From NCBI RefSeq assembly GCF_005166025.1, contig NZ_CP028923.1:1428001-1492000 (forward strand): DNA of 64,000 bases, read 5' to 3'. Numbering within the stretch: position 1 is the first letter of the stretch; each line of letters opens with the position of its first letter. This document shows, piece by piece, positions 17,860 through 26,032 of this stretch. Origin of the DNA: Mangrovivirga cuniculi. Lineage in GTDB: Bacteria; Bacteroidota; Bacteroidia; Cytophagales; Cyclobacteriaceae. The position numbers were made by a program, and so were the translations under genes. The notes below the pieces were generated by a model. It had not been told where the DNA came from and searched no databases. It was given only the letters and a program-made list of their open reading frames with translations.

Positions 17860-18486
17860 TTCTTTTTTAGCTTCTTTTTATAATTTCTCAATGCATCAAG
17901 TGGGTCTTCTGAACTCATTATTCCCGATACTATTGCTATTCCGTAATAGGGTAGATCATCTAGATCTTTCATGTTTTTTGTAGTGATTCCACCAGATAAA
18001 AATATCGGAATATCCGTTAACTCGGCAGCTTTTTAACAATCTTTGGATCGACCAGTTCACAACTATTATTGGTCTCACTCGGGAAAACCGTACAAAAGGA
18101 TAAATAATCAAATCCGTAATCAATGGCCTCCTTAATTATATCAAGGTCATTATTTACAGTCAATCCAAAAATTCTATTATTAGGGACATTGGATTTGATC
18201 CGATCGAAGTCACGGGGTATTTCATCGAAGTGAATACCATCGAGTGCAAGTTCAGCAAATAATTTTTTTGATTATTTATCAATACAGGTGTGTCGAAATC
18301 TTTACACACTTTCTTGATTTCTTTAATATAATTTTTGAGATCGGGTGTTTTTTTAAAATTATCCCAAATCTGAACTGCTGCTAATCCTTCTTCCAGAAGA
18401 TCATTTAATATATCAATGGTCTCTTGCAATGGCTCTGAAGGGTCAATAACAAGGTAGATGCCGCTATTAATTCTACTTTTTTTCAT
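17856..18486 (-). pseudogene. ThiE/TenI-like TIM-barrel protein, interrupted by two homopolymer frameshifts
   Basis: The ATG at 18486 overlaps the previous stop as TAATG. The frame reads through VIDPSEPLQETIDIL, GLAAVQIWDN and TPVLINNQK, then breaks at an A-run (7 Ts at 18263-18269 on the plus strand). One extra A restores LFAELALDGIHFDEIP and FDYLSFCTVFPSE. A second break at the T-run 18030-18034 likewise restores AAELTDIPIFLSGGIT and SGIMSSEDPLDAL, ending at the TGA at 17858-17856. The repaired length is exactly 210 codons plus a stop, the usual ThiE size. ThiE joins HMP-pyrophosphate to thiazole phosphate. Here the QLRxK motif reads VQIWDN and the usual FPTxTK reads FPSETNN, so a canonical ThiE reaction is uncertain. 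Two A-run contractions look more like sequencing error than decay. Confidence 0.75.
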
Positions 18487-19541
18487 TATTTCCATCCTGA
18501 TTTTAAAGCATTGAAAAATGCCGACCAATAAGGGTCTTCTTCAAAATAGATAATATCTTCCGAAATACCATTAGTGGTGACTTTTATTCCTTCATTTTCA
18601 TCAGTCAATTCGCCAACTTCGGAACATCTGATCCCGTTTTCGTTAAGATGAGCACTAATCTTCTCTGAAGCTTCAGGAGTACAGCAAATGATCATTGAAC
18701 CGGCACCGATGACATATCGTGAATCTAAATCAAAGACTGAACATACTTGCTCGATATTTTGATTCTTAGGAATTTTCTCATTATCGACTAAAACTCCATT
18801 TCCGGAGGCAATAGCTAATTCATAGATTGCTCCAAGTACGCCACCTTCAGTCACATCGTGCATAGCAGAGATATCTGAATTTTCAATTTCCGGAGTTGTT
18901 ACTGCTGTAAGTGCATCCTGAAGAGATGAAGTCTGGAAAAATAATTCTTCTGTTTGTAATTGAACTTCTTTTCCAAGTTCACCTGTTAATTTATCCGGAA
19001 AGCTTTTCGCAAGAATCGCTGCCGAACTCATTGCGCAGGCTTTTGTTACCAGAATTTTATGACCTTTCTTGGCATTGTGAGATAATTTAACTTTCTCTTT
19101 TTCAGCAATAGTGGTTAAGGTTCCACCTCCAGAGATTGTCGAATTCTGTCCTTCAATAAAACCGGTATGACCTCCGGTTATTGCAGTACCTATTTCATCA
19201 CAAAATTTATGTATGTAATTCCAATAAGTATCAAAATCTTCTTTAGTAAAACCAGCTGGTAGATTTAGAACAAACTGGCCAAACTGAGGAGCAAAGCCTG
19301 TGGTAGCCATATCATTAGCCATAAGATGAACCGATAACCAGGCCGATTCTTCCAGTCCTAACGATGGAATGAGAGATAAAGGGTCACTAGTCATTGCCAA
19401 TGCCAGATTTCCGGGTATATCAACCAGCGATACATCTACTCCGAAACCGGGGCCTGTAATTACGTCCGGCCTATTATGACCGGAGTACTTTTTGATCTTA
19501 TTGATCATTTTATGATCTGCTTTTCCTAGTATTTCACTCAT
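18486..19541 (-). CDS. AIR-synthase-related protein (PurM/HypE/ThiL superfamily)
   Basis: 351 residues with superfamily marks: AMTSDPLSL (metal-binding Asp, about residue 51), SVHLMANDMATTGFAPQF, AITGGHTGFIEGQN, KILVTKACAMSSAAIL, and MHDVTEGGVLGAIYELA (about residue 230) of the C-terminal domain. The opening (GPGFGVDVSLVDIPG) lacks the GDDAA motif of typical ThiL and HypE, and the C terminus lacks the Cys tail of HypE. It therefore belongs to the unassigned AIR-synthase-related group. ThiL, which phosphorylates thiamine monophosphate, is in the same superfamily. Given the upstream TPP riboswitch, an ATP-dependent step in thiamine metabolism is a reasonable inference. It overlaps both neighbours by one base (TAATG). 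Confidence 0.82.
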   Translation of the reverse strand: MSEILGKADHKMINKIKKYSGHNRPDVITGPGFGVDVSLVDIPGNLALAMTSDPLSLIPSLGLEESAWLSVHLMANDMATTGFAPQFGQFVLNLPAGFTKEDFDTYWNYIHKFCDEIGTAITGGHTGFIEGQNSTISGGGTLTTIAEKEKVKLSHNAKKGHKILVTKACAMSSAAILAKSFPDKLTGELGKEVQLQTEELFFQTSSLQDALTAVTTPEIENSDISAMHDVTEGGVLGAIYELAIASGNGVLVDNEKIPKNQNIEQVCSVFDLDSRYVIGAGSMIICCTPEASEKISAHLNENGIRCSEVGELTDENEGIKVTTNGISEDIIYFEEDPYWSAFFNALKSGWK

Positions 19542-20272
19542 TATTCAAGATCGTTAAGTTGAACATAAAGGCCGAAGAAGTCACCGATCGGAACACTCCA
19601 TTGTTGTACAGGAAACCATTTTGGTAATCCTGTACACGACCACTCGATCGTGTAGTCCCTTCCCTGGAGCGCTTCATCAATTATTTTGGTAAGCATTTTA
19701 GGAGTATAAAAAGTAGCCGTTACGTAAAATGGATTTTTACCAAATAATTGCTGAACCCTTCTTCGAGCCACTTTTGGGGAATTTCTATTCATCATTCCCA
19801 TGGCGATACCATGTTTAGCTACTCTGGCTGCTTCCCTGATCACTTTAACAGGGTCTTTATAATACTCGAAAGTGGTAATAAAAGCAAGAGCGTCAAAGGT
19901 GTTATCTTTAAATGGCATATGATGAGAATCAGCCATTACAAGGTCTCCCTCAAATAAGTGAATAGCCTGTGATAACATTAGTGGAGAGATATCTCCTCCT
20001 GTGGCTTCGATACCGATTTCCTTCCACCACCGTGTAAATCTCGTAGTTCCACAGCCAAATTCAAGTAATGTTTTAACTCGCTTATCTTTACTGACGAGTT
20101 GTTCCATTACTTTTTTCTGCCAGACTTCTGCTCTTTTATAACGTCCTTCGTACCACAGTTCATAAGTGTCAGTATGTTCACGGTTAAAAAACCATTCCGG
20201 TCTGCCTTGCCAGTTAGGTTGTTGTTCTGGTATCAGAACAGTTGAATTTTTTTTATCTATTTCCATTTTCAA
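19541..20272 (-). CDS. Class I SAM-dependent methyltransferase, first gene of the TPP operon
   Basis: 243 residues. Motif I reads LLEFGCGTTRFTRWW (about 85-99). GGDISPLML is the ribose-binding acidic loop, MADSHHMPFKDNTFDALAF combines motifs II and III, and YKDPVKVIREAARVAKHG is the typical post-core helix. The first 60 residues (RPEWFFNREHTDTYELWYEGRYKRAE) form an N-terminal cap. The substrate is not evident. The start could be Met1 (20272) or Met3 (20266). A TPP riboswitch and terminator stand directly upstream, so expression should fall when thiamine pyrophosphate is abundant. A Trm112-like gene at the end of the operon could encode its activator. Confidence 0.85.
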   Translation of the reverse strand: MKMEIDKKNSTVLIPEQQPNWQGRPEWFFNREHTDTYELWYEGRYKRAEVWQKKVMEQLVSKDKRVKTLLEFGCGTTRFTRWWKEIGIEATGGDISPLMLSQAIHLFEGDLVMADSHHMPFKDNTFDALAFITTFEYYKDPVKVIREAARVAKHGIAMGMMNRNSPKVARRRVQQLFGKNPFYVTATFYTPKMLTKIIDEALQGRDYTIEWSCTGLPKWFPVQQWSVPIGDFFGLYVQLNDLE

Positions 20273-20280
20273 GATGTTTA

Positions 20281-20324
20281 AAAACTAAAAATCCATCCTT
20301 TGGCCTGATACCAACAGAATGGAT
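20281..20324 (-). terminator. Probable riboswitch-controlled terminator
   Basis: On the minus strand AUCCAUUC pairs with GGAUGGAU (one G-U wobble) and an inner UUGG with CCAA; the hairpin is followed by UUUUUAGUUUUU. It lies between the TPP aptamer and the first ATG, the usual place for an attenuator platform. Confidence 0.7.
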
Positions 20325-20345
20325 ACAAAATGGAAATAATAGTTT

Positions 20346-20420
20346 TTGCTATCCCTACGTTGGCATTATCCAAATCAGGTTGCGGGTATGATCTCAGCCA
20401 AGTTGGCACCCCGTGCATTA
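20346..20420 (-). promoter_or_regulatory. TPP riboswitch (THI element)
   Basis: The minus strand carries the conserved TPP aptamer core in order: ACGGGGTGCC, then GGCTGAGATCATACCC (the pyrimidine-sensing arm), then ACCTGATTTGGATAATGCC and AACGTAGGGA (the pyrophosphate-sensing arm). Spacing matches the family without large inserts. It controls the methyltransferase/AIR-synthase-like/ThiE-like/Trm112-like operon 75 bp downstream, probably by transcription termination. Confidence 0.95.
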
Positions 20421-20492
20421 ATAATTACGTGAAGCTAAGACAATTGTTATTGTTGAGCAACAATTATAAGGTTCTGTTGAATCAAATTATTG

Positions 20493-21560
20493 CTATTCTG
20501 AAGTAAGAAAGTATCCAGCCTTATTCATCTTGTAACTACCAAAGTATAGAGTGTCTCTCGTTTGGACTGCGCTGGTAATATCATGATAAAGCCCTGATTT
20601 ATCCTGAAGATTATATACGACATTTCCAAGCGTATCATACCCTATAATCATACCGTAAGGAGGAGGCATTTCTGGTGGAAATACAGAAGATACCCTGTAG
20701 GCTATTTTACGAAGCATTGGTTTAGTATATAAAGGCTCGAGGGTTCCTGTTCGAACAGATGGAAATGCTACCCAGAATATACCCTTTTCAGTATAAGTTA
20801 TATTATCAGGGTACCCGGGAAGGTTATCCTGAAAATATTCTACATCACCTTTTTTAGGACCTTTTAACCAAAGCTTTTTGATTCTCATCCCGACAGTTTC
20901 ATTCACCAGTACGTATTTATCATCAGGGCCTAGAGCGACTCCATTTGCAAATCGCAAACTATCCATTTCGACAATGGTTGATTTAGTGGCGGGGTTGTAT
21001 TTCAAAAGCCGGCCGGTTGGTTGCAGCTCCCAAAATTCCATTAGCACCTCATCAGCGTGGTGTCTTTGGCTGGCATCGCTAAACCAAATTGTTCCATCCG
21101 AAGAAATATCCAGATCATCAGCTAACTTAATTTTAGTACCTTCAACACTATCAGCCAGTACCTCCATCTTACCGGTACTATTTATAGAAATCAGCCCTTT
21201 ATATTCGTCTGCAATAATCAGGTTCCCTTGTTGGTTAAACTTCATACCCAGTGGTCTGCCTCCTGTGTTAGCAAACTCTTCTATATTGATTCCACCATGA
21301 TCGAATCTAATAATTCGACCATCTTTTAAACCTGTATATAGACGGTTATCCGGTCCAAGTGCTATGGCTTCAGGTTGTGGGTAGCCTTCAAGAATTGGAG
21401 TGGCATTTCTTAATTCATTGTTGGGAGCAAGGTCTTCGACAAGTCCCGGGTTTTCCATTTGATGCCAGCTTACCGGTTCAAATGGCACTGGATAGAGTAG
21501 GAGGTAAAGAAATAAAAACAGAACAATCACTCCGAAACCTATGACAATTTTCTTAAGCAT
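20493..21560 (-). CDS. Strictosidine-synthase-like/SMP-30 type six-bladed propeller protein, membrane anchored
   Basis: 355 residues with one N-terminal membrane helix (about 5-23). A six-bladed propeller of the strictosidine synthase/APMAP type follows: EAIALGPDNRLYTGLKDGRI, LADDLDISSDGTIWFSDASQ, FANGVALGPDDKYVLVNET, LPGYPDNITYTEKGIFWVA and the closing YFGSYKMNKAGYF. APMAP-type proteins have arylesterase or lactonase-like activity; the physiological substrate is unknown in bacteria. It stands alone upstream of the TPP riboswitch, in the same orientation. Confidence 0.82.
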   Translation of the reverse strand: MLKKIVIGFGVIVLFLFLYLLLYPVPFEPVSWHQMENPGLVEDLAPNNELRNATPILEGYPQPEAIALGPDNRLYTGLKDGRIIRFDHGGINIEEFANTGGRPLGMKFNQQGNLIIADEYKGLISINSTGKMEVLADSVEGTKIKLADDLDISSDGTIWFSDASQRHHADEVLMEFWELQPTGRLLKYNPATKSTIVEMDSLRFANGVALGPDDKYVLVNETVGMRIKKLWLKGPKKGDVEYFQDNLPGYPDNITYTEKGIFWVAFPSVRTGTLEPLYTKPMLRKIAYRVSSVFPPEMPPPYGMIIGYDTLGNVVYNLQDKSGLYHDITSAVQTRDTLYFGSYKMNKAGYFLTSE

Positions 21561-21759
21561 ATCAGGTTATTTGGTGTGATTTCAATAAAAATAAAAACGG
21601 ATTAAAAAGCAAAAACAACCAGATGATTATAATACTGGATATTTCTATTTAATAAGGTTGGATTTGTTGAATAGGTATTTTAGGGATAATAAACTCCATT
21701 CAGATCTGAGGCTAAATAGTCAGGATCTGGTAATCCTAAATAATAGGAAGTGAGAAGGA

Positions 21760-21969
21760 TTATTCCTCCTCATGGTTGGAAAGAAGTGCCCATGTAGCAA
21801 TTCCTGCAACTGTTACCACTGCTCCTACGGCTAATGCTAGGTTAAGATTTCTTTGTATACGTTGTGCTTTAGTTAGATAATTAGAACCCACTCCTTTTTT
21901 GGCTATGTAATCTTCAATCTCGTGAATTCTTTTCTCTAATTCGTCTTTAGCTTTATTTTTAATATCCAT
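21760..21969 (-). CDS. Small protein with amphipathic helix and one TM segment
   Basis: 69 residues: a charged helix (MDIKNKAKDELEKRIHEIEDY), a short linker, then a single membrane helix (about 43-63, LALAVGAVVTVAGIATWALL) and a charged tail HEEE. The ATG context and the absence of overlap with other frames support it as a real small gene. I do not recognise the family. The layout suits a small inner-membrane stress or accessory protein, but nothing more can be said. Confidence 0.6.
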   Translation of the reverse strand: MDIKNKAKDELEKRIHEIEDYIAKKGVGSNYLTKAQRIQRNLNLALAVGAVVTVAGIATWALLSNHEEE

Positions 21970-22181
21970 ATTATTTTTATGTTAATTTACTTCCTTAAAC
22001 GAATTATAAGTCATAATGTTTATTAACACTGCTTATTTCATTAGATATCACTTATTTATAAAATAATACTCATGACTTTTTAGTATTAAATTTTCATTTA
22101 ACATTCAGTTTGATAAGCTGTGAATTAAATATTAAATTAAATCTAATTGACGGCTTAGATCATTTTAAATAAGAACAGCAA

Positions 22182-23582
22182 ATGACAGAAGAACATTTAC
22201 CCGAACATCTATTTAATCTTGGTCAGTATAATTATAAGTATGCTTTCGCAACTTTTCCTTCTGTAAAACTATACAGGTACTCAGACAGCGATGAATGGAG
22301 AAATCACCTGCTTTTCGGAGACATGATAAATATTATCGACACTGAAATTACAAATGAACGGGTCAGGGTAAGATGTCGAAATAATGCAGGATGGGTAAAA
22401 GTAAGTGATATTCAGAAAGACCGAGTCCTCGAAATGAATTTTATTGACGGTGGGGAAGGAGATGGCTGTCATATAATTACTCCCGATGAAAAAAATATAT
22501 TGATAGATGCCGGGAATTCTGCCAATATGAATCATTATTTATTCTGGCGATTTGACCTATACAGAAAAGAAAAAATTCAACAAGCATTTTCAGCAGTTGT
22601 TACAAGAAATGACCGGAATTATTTCGGTGGATTTAAACACATATTTAATAACAAAGAACTGCCATTTGACAATCTGTACTTTAATGGTTTCCTGGCTAAG
22701 AAAGGTAATGGAGAAAGCTTTGAATTTGTAGCTGATCAACACAAATTGTCAGATAGAATAAAAACTGAAGGAACATCACTAATAAAGATTTTTAGAAATG
22801 CCTTAGATCATAATGAAAATTTAAAGTTCTACCCGATTAATAATAAGACTGAATTCTTAAATGGTTATGACAGTGAAAATATAATAAATGATAAAAAGTT
22901 TAATATCCGGGTGCTTTCTCCTCTTGCAGATAATTCTATGAGGCTTAACCAGGCCATCAGGCTGAAGGTAAGTTATGGAAATGCAGAAATTTTATTAGGA
23001 GGTGAATCAGATAAGGAAGATTCCCGGGAATTTATTGATTATTATTCTGATAATAAAAAATCCAAATGCTTGAAGGCGGATGTAATTAGTGCGGGACCAT
23101 TAAATAAGAAGTTATTTGATCAAGGTTTAATCGAGGCTGCAGACAGTCGGGTAATAATCTTTTCAACAGGTGGAGATGAAAGCGATTTTAATTCAGTTAA
23201 TGATATAACTGAAGCCCTGGGTGAAAAGATCAAAGATTTAAATGTACCGGTTGTAACCACTGATCTTGCACATGCAAAAGCAGAATTCAATAAAGAAAAA
23301 AAGAAGTATATATTCGATCGCCTGGAAAAGATAAAACAGGTAGAAGATGAAATGAAAAGTGAGGATAATCAGGAAAAACTTAAAACTTTTGAAGCGATAA
23401 AAATTAAAGCCAGAAAGGAAATTGATTCCATGATCACCAAATATGGAATGATCAATTTACGTACAGATGGAGAAAAGCTGGTGGTAGCCAGGGAACTCGA
23501 TAAACCTGAAAAAGATACTAAGTGGAAAATACACTCGCTGGAGTATTCTGATTCCTCAAAAAGATTTGAAATTATAAAATAA
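22182..23582 (+). CDS. ComEC-type metallo-beta-lactamase fold protein with SH3-like N terminus and missing metal ligands
   Basis: 466 residues, no signal peptide. Residues about 20-78 look like a bacterial SH3 domain (VKLYRYSDSDEWR, then FGDMINIIDTE and NAGWVKVSDIQ). From residue 85, MNFIDGGEGDGCHIITPDE and NILIDAG match the opening strands of ComEC-like metallo-beta-lactamase domains. The position that normally carries the HxHxDH zinc site reads VVTRNDRNYFGG (139-150): the fold-defining GG is kept but no His ligand remains. Later KVSYGNAEILLGGESD replaces the usual TGD loop. The last 90 residues are helical and charged. It is probably a non-catalytic member or one with a new role, and is followed 11 bp later by a DoxX-like gene. 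Confidence 0.72.
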   Translation: MTEEHLPEHLFNLGQYNYKYAFATFPSVKLYRYSDSDEWRNHLLFGDMINIIDTEITNERVRVRCRNNAGWVKVSDIQKDRVLEMNFIDGGEGDGCHIITPDEKNILIDAGNSANMNHYLFWRFDLYRKEKIQQAFSAVVTRNDRNYFGGFKHIFNNKELPFDNLYFNGFLAKKGNGESFEFVADQHKLSDRIKTEGTSLIKIFRNALDHNENLKFYPINNKTEFLNGYDSENIINDKKFNIRVLSPLADNSMRLNQAIRLKVSYGNAEILLGGESDKEDSREFIDYYSDNKKSKCLKADVISAGPLNKKLFDQGLIEAADSRVIIFSTGGDESDFNSVNDITEALGEKIKDLNVPVVTTDLAHAKAEFNKEKKKYIFDRLEKIKQVEDEMKSEDNQEKLKTFEAIKIKARKEIDSMITKYGMINLRTDGEKLVVARELDKPEKDTKWKIHSLEYSDSSKRFEIIK

Positions 23583-23593
23583 AAATAACCAAA

Positions 23594-23950
23594 ATGAAAA
23601 AAATTCTACCTTACATACTTGGAATAATAATGATACTAGGTGGAGTAAATCACCTAATCAATCCGGAAATTTACATTGAAATGATTCCGCCATTTATTGC
23701 AAATAATCTGGCAAATATTGGTGCTGGTGTAGTTGAGATTTTGATTGGTATTCTATTTTTTATACCAACCTTCAGGGGAATTGCCGGACTTGCTTTTGCT
23801 GGCCTGATGCTTGCCTTTTTGCCTTTACACATTTGGGATGTTTTTAGAGCAGATCCGGTAACCGGGAATACTTTAATTGCAATAATGAGATTAGGACTGC
23901 AAATATTATTAATTTATGCGGGCTGGTGGGTGTATAAGAACGAAAGATAG
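23594..23950 (+). CDS. DoxX-like membrane protein
   Basis: 118 residues in four hydrophobic helices with the DoxX/DoxD-like start (YILGIIMILGGVNHLINPEIY) and the second-helix pattern GAGVVEILIGILFFIP. Family members are small integral membrane proteins with unclear, often redox-linked, roles. It lies 11 bp after the metallo-beta-lactamase fold gene and is likely co-transcribed with it. Confidence 0.8.
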   Translation: MKKILPYILGIIMILGGVNHLINPEIYIEMIPPFIANNLANIGAGVVEILIGILFFIPTFRGIAGLAFAGLMLAFLPLHIWDVFRADPVTGNTLIAIMRLGLQILLIYAGWWVYKNER

Positions 23951-23961
23951 AATCTAATCGG

Positions 23962-24606
23962 TTATTCATATTTATTTATAATACCGAAATCAAACGGTGT
24001 CCAGACACAGGCTCTTAACCCACTGTTTTTTAACACCTTGTTTGTCCAGGAATTACAAGTGTTGAACAGGTTATAGCTACCTGTAGCTTTGTAAAAATTA
24101 TCATTCGAATGGTATCCTGCTCCTTCAAGAAGCTGGACTTTGCCGTTATCGTATTCAAATGAACTGACTATCTGAGATTTTAATTTTCCTAATTGCTGAT
24201 GATTTATATTTGTTTTTACCCAATGATCAGAAACGTTTGAATATTTTGTAAGATGGATAAGGGTAGGGCTATCGACAAATAAAGCAGTGATTGCATTTTT
24301 TACTGTCAGGTCTGCCCAGGTAGTAGTGTTCAAATAAAAGTTTTCATCTCCCCATCCAAAAGACAAGTATTCCACGGTTGGATTTGTATCTAATTGATTT
24401 ATAAATGCTGAATCAAAATAATCTATAGGAATAATAATATCAGCGTGAACACCATTCGTACTTAGATAAATCTGATTTTCACCGGCAGATGAATCAAAAT
24501 CATTATTTACCGGTATCCATGTAAGGATAATGGCGATTAAAAAATATATCAATGGAAGTAAAAGTAAAGAAAAGATTACTTTAAAAAATAATTTCAAATA
24601 TTTCAT
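23962..24606 (-). CDS. TIGR02117/DUF2459 family protein
   Basis: 214 residues: an N-terminal membrane anchor (about 7-30), then STNGVHADIIIPI, LSFGWGDENFYLNTTTWADL and YNLFNTCNSWTNKVLKNSGL near the end. These positions are the hallmark of the TIGR02117 (DUF2459) family; the His, Cys-Asn pattern suggests a papain-like/NlpC-type fold, but no activity is established. The protein would face the periplasm. It converges on the DoxX gene with an 11-bp gap. Confidence 0.82.
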   Translation of the reverse strand: MKYLKLFFKVIFSLLLLPLIYFLIAIILTWIPVNNDFDSSAGENQIYLSTNGVHADIIIPIDYFDSAFINQLDTNPTVEYLSFGWGDENFYLNTTTWADLTVKNAITALFVDSPTLIHLTKYSNVSDHWVKTNINHQQLGKLKSQIVSSFEYDNGKVQLLEGAGYHSNDNFYKATGSYNLFNTCNSWTNKVLKNSGLRACVWTPFDFGIINKYE

Positions 24607-24716
24607 ACGATTATTTCAAAAGTACAAAATAGCAAATGGATAGTTTATTTCAATTTTTTTAACGAAATACTCGATTTTTTAAGGTATTTATCACTCACAA
24701 TATTGCAGATATTCAA

Positions 24717-25439
24717 TCAGGATACTTTAATGGTAGTGGGAGGGTAGATTTTCATTCTTTTTTTCACGGGCAGATCTTTTTTTGTATAAAATAATTTTTC
24801 CTCGATATTATATGGGTCAATAAAAACCCATAGAAGAATTACGCTAAATGTTAATTCCCATAATTCCCATTTTTTTGAATCATCGATAGACATCACTAAA
24901 GCTGTAATACCCAATAGAACAGCTGTTTGAGATGCTTTAGGAATAGGGATACCAAATTCATTAATTATTTTTCTTAGCGAAGTGTTTTTGCGATAGATTA
25001 TATACCCAAATAAAAAGTAGATCCCGAAAATAACAGTTAACATTTTACCAAATATTAATTTGTTGATTCCGATTCCTAATACTTCAAGGTTGTGAAGATT
25101 AGTTTCCTGCTGTTTATTATTTTCCAGGAAAAATTCACTTGATTCAATTGAGAAAATTCTCTGACCCCAGGATATTTCTTCGCCAAAAACAAAGAATAAT
25201 GCGAATATCATCATCAAATTAAAAAGCTTCCATTTTGCTTTTTTTTCCCTTGAGACTTTGATATATCTTGATAATAAAAGGAGTGAAAAAATCAGGCAGG
25301 TTATAGCAGTAAGATTTTCGACCAAACCGTCTTCTTTGGCTAACCTGAGAAATAATTCTAAGTCTACAAAATAGATGACACTGCAAACAATATTAATAAT
25401 AAGCAGTATGGTAATAGTTATTTTTAGAGTTTTGTTCAT
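24717..25439 (-). CDS. Polytopic membrane protein of unknown function with EEISWGQ motif
   Basis: 240 residues and six or seven hydrophobic helices. The loop FGEEISWGQRIF followed by NNKQQETNLHNLE is a recurrent motif of an uncharacterised bacterial membrane family; the paired Glu and His residues could line a polar site within the membrane. The remaining sequence gives no further clue. It is preceded by a 180-bp AT-rich gap and has no obvious operon partner. Confidence 0.65.
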   Translation of the reverse strand: MNKTLKITITILLIINIVCSVIYFVDLELFLRLAKEDGLVENLTAITCLIFSLLLLSRYIKVSREKKAKWKLFNLMMIFALFFVFGEEISWGQRIFSIESSEFFLENNKQQETNLHNLEVLGIGINKLIFGKMLTVIFGIYFLFGYIIYRKNTSLRKIINEFGIPIPKASQTAVLLGITALVMSIDDSKKWELWELTFSVILLWVFIDPYNIEEKLFYTKKDLPVKKRMKIYPPTTIKVS

Positions 25440-25567
25440 GGTTTTAAGGACAATAAATTTGAAATGTTTATTTTCATTAAAACCGGCGAGATACGATCTG
25501 TAAATAAATTACCTAATTATTAATTAAAATTTTAGTTTTTTGAGTCTAAATTTGAATAGTCTAAAAT

Positions 25568-25601
25568 AAAAAATGGACCTGGCATTACCAGGTCCATTTT
25601 T
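25568..25601 (-). terminator. Terminator after the STAS-like gene
   Basis: AAAAATGGACCTGG and CCAGGTCCATTTTT form a perfect 14-bp stem with a 5-nt loop and T-runs on both strands. It serves the gene ending at 25622 and could work in either direction. Confidence 0.9.
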
Positions 25602-25621
25602 ATTTTTTATTAGCTTTGAGA

Positions 25622-26032
25622 TTAAGCGTTTTCTAATGTAGTGTTGGATAGGGCAAGCCAATCGCGGGCGTTTTCTAGTGAATCAAAATGGTTCATCATT
25701 TTGTTTTCAGTCTTTTTATTAATGCTACCAACATATACCTGCTTGAAAATGTCAGAATCCATTACCACAGCTATTCTTGACAATCCATACCCGATAGCTT
25801 TAGGTATTGCTTCGTCTTGTAACCATCTCGAGGACGAGGGCCCTACAACTCCTTCTTTTCTTATGTCAGATAACCATCCAGTTGCTCCGAAATCTTTCAG
25901 AAATTCGATTCCTTTTGTGAATAATAATTTATAGGTATCAGCATCCTGATATTTTTTCCAGATAAGTTCTATAGAATTGGTTTCCTGGTTAAAGTAAAGG
26001 TCTGCTTTGTCGTGTTCAAAAAGTAATTTCAT
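25622..26032 (-). CDS. STAS/SpoIIAA-like small cytoplasmic protein
   Basis: 136 residues, no signal. The layout matches Bacteroidota STAS/SEC14-like single-domain proteins: a strand (IELIWKKYQDADTYKLLFTKG), ATGWLSDIRKEGVVGP, a helix (SRWLQDEAIPKAIGYGLSRIAVVMDSD) and the C-terminal SLENARDWLA. Members are thought to bind ligands or act as protein partners; no phospho-Ser site can be assigned with confidence. Monocistronic, with a strong terminator. Confidence 0.68.
   Translation of the reverse strand: MKLLFEHDKADLYFNQETNSIELIWKKYQDADTYKLLFTKGIEFLKDFGATGWLSDIRKEGVVGPSSSRWLQDEAIPKAIGYGLSRIAVVMDSDIFKQVYVGSINKKTENKMMNHFDSLENARDWLALSNTTLENA

Noticed and set aside
18263-18269. Programmed -1 frameshifting at A AAA AAT in the ThiE-like gene
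   Set aside because: The heptamer is slippery in principle, and a -1 slip would restore the frame. But a second break in the same gene and breaks at G, C and T runs in two other genes show a general homopolymer shortage, which fits sequencing error better.
20878-21300. A 140-codon plus-strand frame opposite the strictosidine-synthase-like gene
   Set aside because: Antisense to clear propeller repeats; no start context or family support.
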